Below, one piece after another: positions 1 to 12,430 of a DNA stretch of 64,000 nt (positions within the stretch are counted from its first letter, which is position 1; every line of letters starts with the position of its first letter). The DNA is from Symsagittifera roscoffensis (taxonomy: Eukaryota; Xenacoelomorpha; Acoela; Convolutidae), in NCBI RefSeq assembly GCF_963678635.1, contig NC_087068.1, positions 30,444,318 through 30,508,317 of the forward strand, written 5' to 3'. The translations under genes were made by a program, and so were the position numbers. Under the pieces are notes generated by a model. It ran no database searches and was not told where the DNA came from. It worked only from the letters and a program-made list of their open reading frames with translations.

Positions 1-1700
1 GTTCTTATAATGGTTATTGTGTCCGAGATTGATTCGTTCGGTTTTTTGCTTGGTTTCTCTGCTAGTTTTTGAACGATTTTTGTAGAGCTTGGTACTCCTC
101 CTCCGGTACACACACAAGTTAGTGGAACAATGCTGCTGTGTTCCACATCCAGATTTCTTTGTTGGTATTTGAAAGTTTTGACATTCTCATGATACTTGTA
201 GGCGTCGGATAAAGTTTCAGTGCAATATTTAGCATGGGGGTTGAAATTTTTACATCGAAAAAGGTTCAGCTGAATCGGTCTCCCCAAAGACCATTTGCCT
301 TGATGTCAAGTCGAGCGTCATCTTCAGTTGTGGTTGTTTTGTTGAGACAGCTTTCGCCTTCCAGCGATTAAACTTTCGGCTATTTCATCATCATGGCATT
401 TTTCGTCCAGGAGTGTCGCAAAGGTATCGCGAATTTCATTATGTTTTAAGTGAGTGTATCCAAAACTGGGACAGAGTAGAGATGTGTTCAGTACGAAACG
501 TCGTCCACATGCCTCTCTCTCAGTTTTGATGTTCTTTTTATCAGAGTTTATTCCGTTTCAGCTATTTCTGGAACACTGTTCTCTAACGGATCGTAAATGG
601 CTCGTGACCACTCACAATTTCCGTGTTACTGAGGAGATCTAACCCTCCCAATTTTAGTGGTAGTGCAAAAAGACTGCGATCTTCATCGGTTATAAGATTT
701 TTACCAGGAAGTAGCTGCTGTCTTACATTTTTCTCAATTTAATCCATTTTCTTATATGCTTACGGATTTGTTCTGGTTAGAAAGCTTAGTTTGTTTTGAA
801 CTACATTTGTGTAGCAGGAGTATGCATTTTGCGGTGATGTTTTAGCTATATAGGAAAGCTTTTCAGTTTGGGTAGTTGTTTTTTCAATTTCACTTTCCAC
901 GTATTTTTTGCATGCTAATGGTGTTCCTATAACCAATCCAAAAACTCTAAAACTGTCAACCATTGCATGATTTGTTCCTTTGAGTTCTTTTTTGGCGCTT
1001 TCCCGACAGTTTTCCTTTACCATGAGCTTACACTTTGAAGGCTTCACATTGTATCTGAAAGCCTTTCCATGAACATCGAGGTTTCCAGTAATGCGCGGAG
1101 ACTATTAAGATCAACTGCAGCGCTTCGGTCAATTTTTGGGTGAAATTTGGATTATGCAGGAGCTTCATCAGTGGGATTATCCCATATAGCGATTGCGAGG
1201 GGATAACCTTGCGCTGTGCCTTCGGTAGATGTCAAAACCGTGTTATTGATATATAATTTTGAGGGATGTTTATATGAGTTGGCGAGCGCATGATGTAGTG
1301 CCGGACAAGAGATTTGTACATTTTTCAGACCAAGTTCTCTATTGAGCGAGTTGAAGGCGTTTTCTGCATCAATAAGTAATATGGCGTCCGTTTCCGGTTT
1401 CTCAAACTCGTTCCTCAAGCTGTGGATAGCATATTTGATTCCACACTTCTGGCCTAAGCGGAGTTGGAAATTTTTTGCGAGATTTTTGAAGTCTGATTTT
1501 GTACATTGGGCGTCTGTTTTGCCAATTATTCGTCTCAGAACCTCGCCTATACCAATAGGCCTTAGCATTGAACTTTTGTCCAGAAGTATCAGACGACACG
1601 AGTTGTACGCCGTTATTTTTTCATAGGGGAGAACTTTACTTGCTATTGTATTGGGTAGCTTTCCAATTGTTTTGCAAAGCTCAATGGATGTCTGAAACTA
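1..1700 (-). mobile_element. Decayed non-LTR retrotransposon, reverse transcriptase fragment
   Basis: Remnant of a LINE-type element read on the minus strand and cut by the left window edge. Positions 1568-1152 encode reverse transcriptase signatures in order: RPIGIGEVLRRIIGK, an acidic catalytic-type block (LLIDAENAFNSLNRE) and EGTAQGYPLA, where the family normally has GDPL. A frameshifted piece lies just upstream (1599-1402). Positions 1047-760 continue with the RT thumb-like part (PSKCKLMVKENCRE). No frame is open for more than about 140 codons, so it is dead. The RPIGxGEVLRRIIGK signature is common in LINE-like elements of marine invertebrates. I cannot assign a clade by eye. The left 750 bases give no readable protein. 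Confidence 0.75.
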
Positions 1701-1730
1701 AAAAGTTTCATATAACGATATGCTTGATGA

Positions 1731-4700
1731 ATGATGACTCATAAACAGAAAACTAAATCAACATCCTCTGTGAAACGCACCTGTGGAAAGATAGTGAAGT
1801 ATGATGACACCACTGGAATTCACTGCGAGAAATGTCCTGGATGGTTTCATGGTGCTTGTATTTCTTTTACAGCAGAAGACTATTGGGAAGAACAAGAACG
1901 ATCTCTGGTTATGCAATGGTTGCCTCCAAGAAAATATTTTCAATTTTGAAGCTAAAATGATCAACATGGATATTTGCCAACATGCAAAAATTGTTGATAC
2001 CAGACAGATTTCAGTTTGAACCTCTATTTCGAATGCTCCTGAAGAAAAAGTGTCAAAAATGATACCTGAAAAAGTTGAAACAGTGCTAAGTGAGGCATTA
2101 TCTGCCTGTTGTGATATTTTAAAAGCAAAAACAGCACCCAAAAACGTTGAGCATAATCAGTTTATTGTAACTGGATATTCAGAAATTGGAAATGAATATC
2201 ATAGCCGCATGGATTCCGATTCAGCCTGATTAATGAATCTTTAAACCGCATTGATTTGAAAGTTTTGTCTGTCCGCAGGTTTGGTAAACCATCCAAACCT
2301 GATAGTACTGAAAGACGCCTTTGTCGCCTTCTACTGATAAAATCAAATAATCATCATTTCACGGATAAGTGCTTTACACGTAATCACAAATTACAGTCAT
2401 TTAATTTTCCGGTATACATCAAAAAATATTTATCTCAAACTGAACAAAAAATCAAAAAAAAATTTGCTAAAAGATATCATATGCTTACAAATGAACCCGA
2501 AAAACAGAAATGACTTTCGTATTAAAAAACTTCAATATTCCTTATAAAGAAATCAGTGAAAACGGATTGACTGCTTGAAACAAATTATTTACTATTTAAA
2601 TGCCAATCCCTTTGTGGCCTAGAAAGACGCCAATATTTACTCAAATTCATCTTCTCAGTTTTTATTTCCCTTTGTTTTCTTACTAAAAATTACTGTTTCA
2701 GAAGTTTTTCTTGGTGCAACAGTCAAAGTGCTATGTAGATCTGACCGTGCTTTTGTTCAACATGGTGGGTCAATTATAGCTTATCGTGTTTCGTGCAATG
2801 TTACAACATTAGACTAATTAATCGATTGTGATTCTTTGTGCCTTGCATGTGCTCTATATAAGTTTCTATGCTTTAACTTATAACCCACCTTCACCTTCAC
2901 TTTACCAAAACGATAGTCTATCAGTTTGCTCATGTATCAAAGACTACGAAAACAAATTCAAACGGTTTGCTCTATCACACGGGCAAATGTCCAACAATTA
3001 TTATCATCTAGGTGATTTCAATGTGCCTGCTTCAAATTGATATTTATTATCTTCAAACTGTTCCAAATCAATTTTTTTGGAATGTTAATCTGACTTTGGT
3101 TTAAATCAATTCATAAACGTACCTACTCATGTTGATGGAAATACCATTGCTAATATTTTCGCTAACTCCGATAAACTCCGATAAATTGAATCGGAAACAA
3201 AAAGATTTCGGACCCTTTTCCTTTTATCTTTCAGTCGTCTTCTCAAGAAGAATCTCCAAACTCATAATCTGAATGACATATTTCAAAGTCTTCTGTTCGA
3301 GTTTAAAACTTTATGTCTCCCACACGGCAAGGATCTTACTTCAAATTGGTACAGTCATTTACTCCATGACGCCAAACTCGGCTGACTCTAAACGTAGAAA
3401 ACGTCTAAAAACTCCTTAATATTACTCCTCTCACACTATGCACTAAATAAGTTGTAGAAACACAAAGTACAGCAGAATAAAGAAGTATTGTTCTTCACTT
3501 TTATCACTAAAACATTGTTATTTGAAACGTCAGTTATCAGAAACGATAGAACTTGGCAAAACCTTATTGGTAGATAAAGTCAACCTTTCAAATTCTAAAC
3601 ATTGTTTTCAATTGCTTCGTTCATTCAAGGATAACCAACCATGAAATTTCTAAAATGTTCTGGGAAAACAAAACAGCAAGCTCAGATATCGAGAAAGCTG
3701 ACTTTTTCAACAATTTTTGCTACCTTTAAAATGAATTTTGATATACTTGACACAAGAGAAACAAAAAAACTTGAAAATTTTTCTTTCTCTTGTTCTGAAG
3801 TTAATCAGTTATTATTGTCTTGTGATGATAATTATTAATATGCTCTGACAACATTCCATCATTTGCCTTACATCAATGCTCTTCGCACTTGCACCCGCCG
3901 TTTATGCAATATTCAATTGTATTATTGAAAGTAGCACATGGCCTTCTATATTGAAATTATCTTACGTTCAACCAGCGTTATCAACCAGCGTTATCGCAAA
4001 TTACAGACCAATAACGATTTTAACTAAACTATCAATTCTTATTTAATCGTGTTTTATTTGATTTCACAAACCCAAAAATGAATTTATTGATAAAGGAAGA
4101 ACAACATGGCTTCATGAAAAACAGAAGCACAACTATTCAATTACTGACTTATGTAGATGCAATATATAAGTGTAGAGATGAAAAAATTCCCTGTTAATCT
4201 TTTTTTGGATCTTCAAAAGGCATTCGATTCAATTCCCCATCATTTAATTTTGCGAAAACTCCGTCTATTCGGTTTTGATACAAAAATCATTATGTTAATA
4301 TCCGACTGTCTATCATACCGTTATCAATCTGGAAGAATAAACGAAACTATTTTGAGCCCTTTCAAAGCAACTTAAGATGTTCCACAAGGAAACGTTTCGG
4401 GCCCTCTATTTTTCAAATTATTTTTAAATGATTTTCCCGACTGCGTGATTAACGGTATAATTTTCACATACTGAGATGACATAAAATTTTTGCCAACTAC
4501 CACAAATTCCATTTAAATGCAGAACTGCATTGATAGTCTTCCAGCTGTTGCACGAATATATGATCTTAATTTTCACACTTCGAAGTCAAGGATACTATAC
4601 TTTGGATCAACTCATGATACATCAATTCATTTGATTGGATCTTTTCTTGAGCAAATTAATGATAACAAAGATCTTGGTATAAAAATATCAAATACCTCAA

Positions 4701-5270
4701 ACATCACATTGACAAACAAATTGCGAAATGTTCAAAAGTGTTTAATTTCATTCGCAGAAGTGTGCCATATCAATTTTCTGTTAGTCGCGAAAAACTTTTA
4801 TACCAATCATTGATTTTGTGTATTTTAGTTTACTGTTCCCCTTTTTGGTCACTTCCTATTTCTGGTTTACGCAACATGGAACGTTTTCAGCGTAGAGTTG
4901 CCCGTAAGATTTACAAATATGATAGTTACAACACCGCTTTATTTTATTTGGTACTAAATTGATTTCAGGTTGCTCGAGCAGATCTCGTTTTCCTATGGAA
5001 AAATGTAAATAAGAAAGTATCATTGTCCAAAATTCCTCAAGTCAAATCCTTGTCTCTTACAACACGATTAACTGGAAACAATCTTTTTGACATCCAACAT
5101 TATCAAGTGAGACCACATGTTTTTTGTTAGCGCACCTAGACTAGTCAACTATTTGTTATCTCTTAATGTGATAAACTTTGAAAGCCCTCTGACCTCGATT
5201 GTACCTTGAATGGAATTTTTCTTTAAAACTCAATACTTGACAAATAAAACTCTCGCATCTTTTTTCTAGA
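1731..5270 (+). mobile_element. Decayed CR1/L2-like LINE (PHD-finger ORF1, endonuclease, RT)
   Basis: Remnant of a Jockey/CR1/L2-type LINE on the plus strand. The ORF1 part (1731-2019) carries a PHD-like zinc finger (CEKCPGWFHGACIS). Its last pair, WLCNGC, is in another frame, so the finger is frameshifted. ORF2 follows with an apurinic-type endonuclease remnant (GDFN near 3011-3022) and an RT domain at about 4080-4520: QHGFMKNRST, FLDLQKAFDSI, and DVPQGNVSGPLFF. The catalytic box reads Y-stop-D-D, so the catalytic core is destroyed. The C-terminal region is recognisable as far as LTTRLTGNNLFDIQHYQ near 5058-5108. Many stops and frameshifts show it is old. The 5' and 3' ends are approximate. 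Confidence 0.8.
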
Positions 5271-5654
5271 TTGTAAGTGTTCTATCTGCCGATCCTAAGT
5301 CAACCTTATATTGTAAGGTACTTCATATTTACTTTTCTGTTTCGTTCAATCAAACCAAGAGTTTTGTTTAATGTTGTACTTCCTGTTTTTGTAATTGAGT
5401 TTTGTGTTAATACTACTACTACTTATGCTTATCTCAAACAATATAATAATTTAATCACAACAGTTATGCTAAATTGGTTGCTAGAAGGCATTTGGTGTAA
5501 TCTTCGTTCAACATATCCATCAAAAAATTTTCTTCTCAAAACTTTCCATCTACAAAGTGATGTGATATTGACATTCCAAAAACAGAACGAACACAAAAGA
5601 TGTTTTTAGGTAATTTGATTAAGAGGGAGAGTTGACAGGGACATTTCGTTTTGA

Positions 5655-6618
5655 ATATTGAAGAGTTTGAGAATGCGTTAATTTTTAAAATTCAAACAAA
5701 TGTTTTTGCACTTTTTGCGCATCTTCATTTTTTAAAAACCTGTACAAACCTCTACAAAATGATCTAAGATTAGAGAAGTGTTATACACGTCATCATTTCA
5801 AAACTTAAGAAATTTAACCAATCACAACTTCACAATTGTTACCGAATTTATGTAACAACTATTATGTAACTATTTTATTCATTTATTCACAAGTATCTGA
5901 GAGTTAACAACTGTTTTGTTTTTACAATTTCGTTTTGTCGCTAATTTCATGCTAACATGAAATCAACATTTATGTACAAACTTGAAAGTTGTGGGTGCAA
6001 ATCCATCTATGTTGTCAGATGGTCCGACATCTCACCACAAGGAATGAGGAACGCCGAAAAGAGGAGACCCCAGTTGGACAGCATAAAAGGTAGTGTGGTA
6101 GTGATTATGGTAGGTCGGAGTTTAACTGGAAGATAATCGACCAGGCCTCCAGCAGCGTTGATTTACTTACATTAGAGGCCCTGCACACTAGAAAAGAGAG
6201 ACCAGCGATTAACAGGCGCGACGAGTTTAGAAGTAGGGAGCAGACATTAAGGCTATAGTTCCAGAATCGGAAAATTTTGGCTAGAACTTAACATGTTGAA
6301 ATAACTTTCAGAATTGCATGAAGCTAGCGACAAAACGAAATTGTAAAAACAAGAAAGTTGAAAACTCAGAAATTTGTTACTAAATGAATAAAATTGTTAC
6401 ATAAAAGTTGTTACTTAATTTTGGTAATAATTGTGAGGTTGTGATTGGTTAAATTTTTAAGGTTTTGAAATTTTGACGTGTCTGACAGTTTTTAAGAACT
6501 TTGACCTTTTGTACAAATAGTTCACATTTTTAAATCCTGAAGATGCACAAAAAAGTGCGACAACTTTTCTATGAATTTACAATTTCAACGCATTCTCGAA
6601 TTATTTAGTTGTAAAATT
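5655..6618. repeat. Large inverted repeat (about 300-bp arms) around a Penelope 3' tail
   Basis: The arm at about 5655-5953 is repeated as its reverse complement at about 6317-6618 with moderate divergence. The innermost match is around GACAAAACGAAATTGTAAAA. The spacer of about 360 bp encodes the C-terminal end of a Penelope-like GIY-YIG endonuclease: LEAL.TRKERPAINRRDEFRSREQTLRL in pieces near 6170-6258. The same segment recurs at 9690-9962 at the end of the longer Penelope copy. The structure could be a foldback element or the paired pseudo-LTR arrangement known for Penelope elements. Confidence 0.65.
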
Positions 6619-6789
6619 TTAAAACCCTACGGCGTTGAGCCAATTCTCAATTACAGTCTTTTCTACAAGGAGTCGTAGGTTTATTTTTGTTTTTCTTTTT
6701 TTAATGGATTAATCTTACCACTTTATGAACTTTTTTACCATGTTAGAAATGAAATGTTCTATATATGGAGCGGCTAGCTCCTTCTAACA

Positions 6790-9700
6790 CAGCTTGGAAC
6801 AAATTAGCAACCTGGAAGAGAAAAATTTTCTGCACAATAAATCGGCTATTCTTGGAGTTTCTTTACACCCGAAGACCACTAACCCACAGAAGAACCTCTT
6901 AAGCCTACTCTGCAGGGCACCTCTGGGAGAAAAACGTCAAGTGGTGTTGTGGCACGAAATCATCAGAAATTCTATCAATAGCCATCGCACAAACAATTAT
7001 AGAGCTTTCACTGCAGAGGAACTAGCAGAAATCCTGGTGAAGTTGACAAAAATCAGCGCAATTGTTTACTGTCAGAGTAAAGGTACACCAGATATCAGAA
7101 ACCAGCTAATCAGCTCGGGTGTTCTTATCATTCATATTACGAGGTGTCTCATTTCAAAGAGAAATAGTTCAACGGAGCTGGTGAACGAATATCAGGCACT
7201 GCACCAGGACGTCCAGTTGGAGCAAAGGTCTCTGCGGTTGTGTTCGAACACCAAAACAACTTGCCAGCTGTTTTGTCGAAGCTTCGCTAAAACACAAAAA
7301 AGAAATCGCAAACGAGAAGGAGGGCGGAGAAAAGAAGACTGATGGACAGAGCGAGAAAACTGTAGGGCCAACTGACGCGGAGGGTGAGTTAAAGTTGTGT
7401 TATTTGTGTTGCTTTGTGTCACGCGAGGTTTATTCCTTGTGGCCTTCAAAACAGTGAGCACAGTCGTATTACACCTTCAATCTTTTTTTGGGACTTTAAA
7501 AAAGAAACTCATTCGGAAATTAGTCTGTGATTATAAGTTCATATACGTTGAATTCATCAACTGCCACCAACGTGTGAAATTTCTGAGAGTTTTTCTTGAA
7601 AAGGACATTAGAACAGATTTTTTGAGATTCAGGGTACCAGAAAATGGGGTGTTTTTGAACCAAGCGGTACACAATTTCCAGACAAAAATTCTGAGAACGG
7701 AGATCAATGAGGCAAGGACAGATAAGAAAAAGGTCGAGGGCAAACTAGAAAGAACGAGAAGCCCACTACAGAGGGGTGTAGATGAGAAGTCTTGTCCTTC
7801 ACTATTGAAATACTTAAGTCTCAGGTGACAAAAAACAATCAACAACACTTAAAGAGACCCATCGAAAGAAACTAATGAAACTATCAGAAAGGCGAGAGTT
7901 CGATAAAAACTCTTGATAATATTGAATTACCCAATTGCGTACAACAAGTGTTTGCATTAGTGCCGAAACTCGCCGATATTGACATCTCTTTTTCGGATCT
8001 CAAAATCGTAAGGTCCCTTGGGATGCCCTTTGTGAGATCAAAGCCGTGGTTGAAGCCTATGCTAAAAGGTGAAACAAACAACATCTGACAAGGGCGTTGA
8101 GAAGACCCGAAAGTATCTGAACAGTAAGGGCATTGGTTTTTTGTACTGAAGAAGGATATCTACGTGAACAAAATATCTGATTTATTAGACTCAAATAATT
8201 TCACTAAAAGCAAAGGAACAAGTGATTTGATTGTTTTGAAAATAGGAAACAATATTAATAAGGAACTGTTGGCTATGAAGAAAGAAGACGAAATAAGTCA
8301 GAACCTCAACACAAGGATGAGTTCTACTGGGGGCCAGTCCGCCAGGCTTCATGGGTTTGCGAAGGTGCATTAAGAGCATACCCCATTGAGACCGGTCTTC
8401 TAATTGCCTGGTAGCTCTTATTATAACCTGAACAAGGTTCTTGCAAAATTTTTTCGAGAAAACTGAGGGCGAAAATCTCGAAACCAACTCACTAGAAGCG
8501 AAAGAAATCTTAGAGAGCATTAGTCTTGAGCTCAAAGAAATTGCGATATCTCTAGATGTCAAGAGTTTTTATACAACTCAAAGACGCAATAGACATAGCT
8601 CTGAAAAAGCTGTATGAGCAATATGAACCACCATCAATTGCTAGGAAAACATGAAGAGACTGTTCAACTCGGCGGATAGTCAAGTCCATATTGAGTGCAA
8701 TTAAACATGGTTGGTTCACGAAAATGGTTTGGCAATGGAGGCAATGCGGAAGATGACGAAGTTTATCAAATATTTGGCTGAAGTAGTGCAGAACTGCACT
8801 ATCGAGGGATGATCCTGAAATGCTTATGGTCGAAAATTTTTTTTAATGGAATATATCCCGAGTGCAAAAAGAAGATCACATACAGGTCACAAGGTGTGGA
8901 ATGTGAAGGCTGTTTGAACTAGTATCACATAAAATGCGATGGTATATCAGATGATGAGTATCGAAAACTAAGTGAAACCGTGTAGTACTGTAGAAAAAGC
9001 TTCGCGATAAAGGAGAAAAATAAGTCAGTGCAGCAAGCTAAGTTTTTTCTCCGTTATGTTGACGATATAGTGAGAACAGTGAAGGATGATACTGAAGAGG
9101 TGCTCTGAGCAGCAAATTTACTACATCCAATTTTGCAGTTCAAAATAAAGAAATCAAACACATCAGGGAAATTGGCATTTTTAGATTTACAAATTAATAT
9201 TGACAAAAACAGAAAATTAAGAGTTGATGGTATCACAAACCAACAGATACAAGTACCACAATAAAATTTAGTTTTTACGCCCCCCCTTCAGTCCAAGAGA
9301 AGTGTGATTGCAGGAAATATTCACCGAGTTTTCCGCAGTACGTCCACGTGGGAAGGTTATGATTAAGCGGTGGAAATCAACCGTAAACAGTGGTTGGATA
9401 ACCAATGTTCGAAAAGTTGGTCCTCGCGGGTTGCATCGCAAGCCCTTGAAAAGACCATCGGGGAGGGCAAAAACAAAAAGAATATGGCTGGGAAAAGGAA
9501 GCCCTGTTATTAAAGCAGCGCTTCAGCACCCATATTGATGGTTCAAAATTGGGAGAATCACAGTCTGACATTAGCAAAAAAAGTGCGCAACATCACCAAT
9601 GCGCAGATAATATTCAAGACGAGGGAAATGAAAACTTGTACGCCCACTTTAAAATTCTTCTTTTTCAGTGAACGGAAATCAAAATGGTGTACAGATTTGA

Positions 9701-9965
9701 ATATTGTGGGTGCAAACCCATCTATTTGGGCTAGATCTCACCACAAGGGTTGAGGAACACCCAAAGAGGAAACTCCAGTTGGACAGCGTAAGAGGCAGTG
9801 TGGTAGTGATAGTGGTAGGTCGGAGTTTAGTTGGAAGGTCATCAACCAGGCCTCCAGCAGCCTTAAGTTACTTACATTAGAGGCCATTCACATTAAGAAA
9901 GAGAGACCGGCAATTAACACCCGCGACGAGTTCAGAAGTAGAGAGCTGACACTAAGGCTATAGTG
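6790..9965 (+). mobile_element. Decayed Penelope-like element (RT plus GIY-YIG endonuclease)
   Basis: Plus-strand remnant of a Penelope-like retroelement, whose RT is related to telomerase and is fused to a GIY-YIG endonuclease. Visible parts in order are an N-terminal open stretch (6794-7342); the RT block SLDVKSFYTT near 8525-8580; a PHD-like zinc finger (VECEGCF...YHIKCDGISDDEY, near 8895-8970) between RT motifs; the catalytic box FLRYVDDIVRTVK at 9047-9085; the downstream KKSNTSGKLAFLDLQIN block; a histidine-rich RNIHRVFRSTSTW-type linker near 9310-9350; and the endonuclease tail ending at 9962. Stops and frameshifts interrupt it throughout. The 5' end is uncertain. Confidence 0.75.
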
Positions 9966-9974
9966 AAGAGTTCG

Positions 9975-11643
9975 TTAAACTTTTTTTTAGTTTATCTCAA
10001 CTGATATTGAAGCTGGAAATGCTATGGTATTGTCAATTGCTATCTTTCACAACCTTGTGCTTGGAGGCCGAAGCCAAATTCCATCAGACCTGTTTTCTCA
10101 GCTGGTAGTCTTATCTCACGTAGAAAGAAGGATGGTGGGATCAGATCGACAGTTGGTGTTGAGACTTTGCGCAGTTTAGACGGAAAGTGTGCCTCTCGAG
10201 CTCTCTAACAACGTTGGTCCGCATTGCTGAGTCTGCGTCAATTTGGTGCTGGTGTCCGCAATGGAGCAGAAGCAGCGGCAAATGGTGCGCGACTTTTTCT
10301 GGAGAATGCGGAAGATGACGAAGTTTCTCTCCAAATTGATTTTAAAAATGCCTTCAACACAGTTCGCCGTGATGTTATTCTACAAACTGTTTCCCAAAAG
10401 CTACTCGAACTATTGCCGTTTGCAATATATGTTACGCCTGGTCAGGCTAATTGTTTTACGGCTGTGATTTTATCGTGTCTGAATAATGGTTTCACCAAGG
10501 AGATCCTAATGCTTCGCTGTTGTTTTGCATTTGCACCCATCATTTGCTTGAGAACATGAAAACCAGGTTTAGGGCTTGGTATCTTGACGATAATTCTGGA
10601 GGAGATCGTTTCTCGACCTTATCTCGAAAATCTCGTCATTATTAGAGATGCCGCTGAAAAGATCGGACTATGCCTCAATGGCAAGAAATGTGAATTGAAT
10701 GTTTTCGGCCCTAACTATGTTGCTGTTTATGAGCGTTTTGAAGAACAATTTCCTCGCATCAAGCTGGTATCATTAGAAAGCACTGTTCTGCTTGGAGCTC
10801 CGCCGCGCACAAATTCACTTGCTACAGTTATCAGTTGAAAACACATTCAGTTGAAATTAACGGGTGAGCAATTATCAACTCTGCCTGCACTTGTTGCTTT
10901 ATTCCTTCTGAGGAACTGTTTATCGTACCAGAGTTCATTTACACTCTCAGGACTGCTATCGCTTGCATTTTGAACCTTCAAAGTTTTCTGAAACTACGCA
11001 CTCGAAGTGTTTCTAAATGTAACCGTCAATGACACGGGGTAGCTGCAAATGTGCCTTCCTACCATTAAATTCGACTTTGGAATTCAATGTCATAGTCAGG
11101 TGTCAACTAGTGCTTTCATATCTTCTTGTTTGGCCACCAGGTCTCTTGTTGTTAACATTCTCAATGAAAATGTCAAGGATGATTTGCTCGACTCCGCTTT
11201 GACACTTTGGAGTATCAACACAAATGGTTCTCCAACAATTGGATGCTACCAGTTCAAAAACAAGTTTTCAAAAAATTGAGAATAGATGACACAATCATTA
11301 ATCGAGTGGCTGCGCGTCTGGGCTCAGGAGATTGATTACAGCCCTTACCATTAGAGACCCTTAAACTTTTTTTATCCAACGATGATTTTGGGATAGCTTG
11401 CGGACTTCCGCTTGGATCTCCAGTCAGCAGCGCTTTTGACTGTGTTTATGGTTTGACTTGCCATCCTTACTTGCAACACCCTTTTTTGTGCAATAAATTG
11501 AAGTCTCGGTTCATTCGGCACCATTCAGGTAACATCATAATTGAGGATGCCTTTTCTATAATTGGTATACCTTCCACACTTGATCCAGTTGGTCTTCTCC
11601 GAAGCGATGGTCGCAAGCCAGTTGAAATCACAAACTGGCGCTA
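9975..11643 (+). mobile_element. Decayed non-LTR retrotransposon, second RT type
   Basis: A third retroelement, immediately downstream of the Penelope copy. It reads RKKDGGIRSTVGVETLRSL near 10123-10182, then QFGAGVRNGAEAAANGAR and LQIDFKNAFNTVRRDVI (10240-10385), which are the palm regions of a LINE reverse transcriptase. It continues with the thumb region (10584-10838) and a C-terminal segment ending near 11643 (PVGLLRSDGRKPVEITNW). Several frameshifts and stops are present. The YxDD box is not visible, because sequence between 10530 and 10600 appears to be missing. The family assignment beyond non-LTR RT is open. Confidence 0.7.
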
Positions 11644-11922
11644 AAAAAGACAAAAAACTAATACCACTTGTTTAGAACTAGTTCTTAGTACCTAAATTAA
11701 GCAAAATTAATGAGTTGAAAGCATGGTCAGTCGGTGTACTTGCTCAAAACTGAAATAGAAATCAAAACTCTAAAACCAGTTTTTCTCAATACTGAGAAAC
11801 TTTCTGAATTCTTCAAAATGCCGTTTGATTCATGATTAAAAGGGTTGAATTTAGTATATCACTTGAGCCACTTCGATGATTATTCACGGTATCAAAATTG
11901 CTTACTCAATTTTACACTTAGC

Positions 11923-12430
11923 TTATTTGTCTAGAGTGTCTGTTTGATGAAAACCTTCCTGTTGTATAAAAAAGTATAGGATTTTTTTTGATACTCTTTG
12001 GAAATTTTTTCACTTTTTCAAAAAAATCTAGTTCTCTTAAAACTACTCTACCGACTTAGCCACTTATGTGTCAAGGCTTTCAACAACCAGTTTTTCGATT
12101 GAATTAAAAACTCAGATTTTAGATAATAAGTTCCAAAAGTGTCGAATGTTTTTGAAAAATACTCAAAAAATTACTTTTTTGATTTTCCCGAGGTTCAACA
12201 TTTTTGCATACAAAAATTTATGCAGGGGAATTTACTACAGCCACATCTTTATATTGAGCTCAAATTCTTGAAACAGTAAGGATGGTTCTTTCCTTTTTGA
12301 ATGTCGGTAGAGTAATTTTAAGAGACTTAAATTTTTTTGAAAAGTGAAAAAAGTTTCCAAAGCGTGTCAAAAAAAGAAAAAAAAACTCCAACAGGAAGGT
12401 TTTCTTCAAACAGACACTCTAGACAATTAA
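11923..12430. repeat. Foldback/MITE with about 130-bp terminal inverted repeats
   Basis: The left arm at about 11923-12057 (core GTCTAGAGTGTCTGTTTGA) is mirrored by the right arm at about 12303-12430 (core CAAACAGACACTCTAGAC). Arms include the blocks AAAACCTTCCTGTTG and CTACTCTACCGAC. The spacer is about 245 bp and has no protein. No target duplication could be fixed by eye. Confidence 0.7.
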
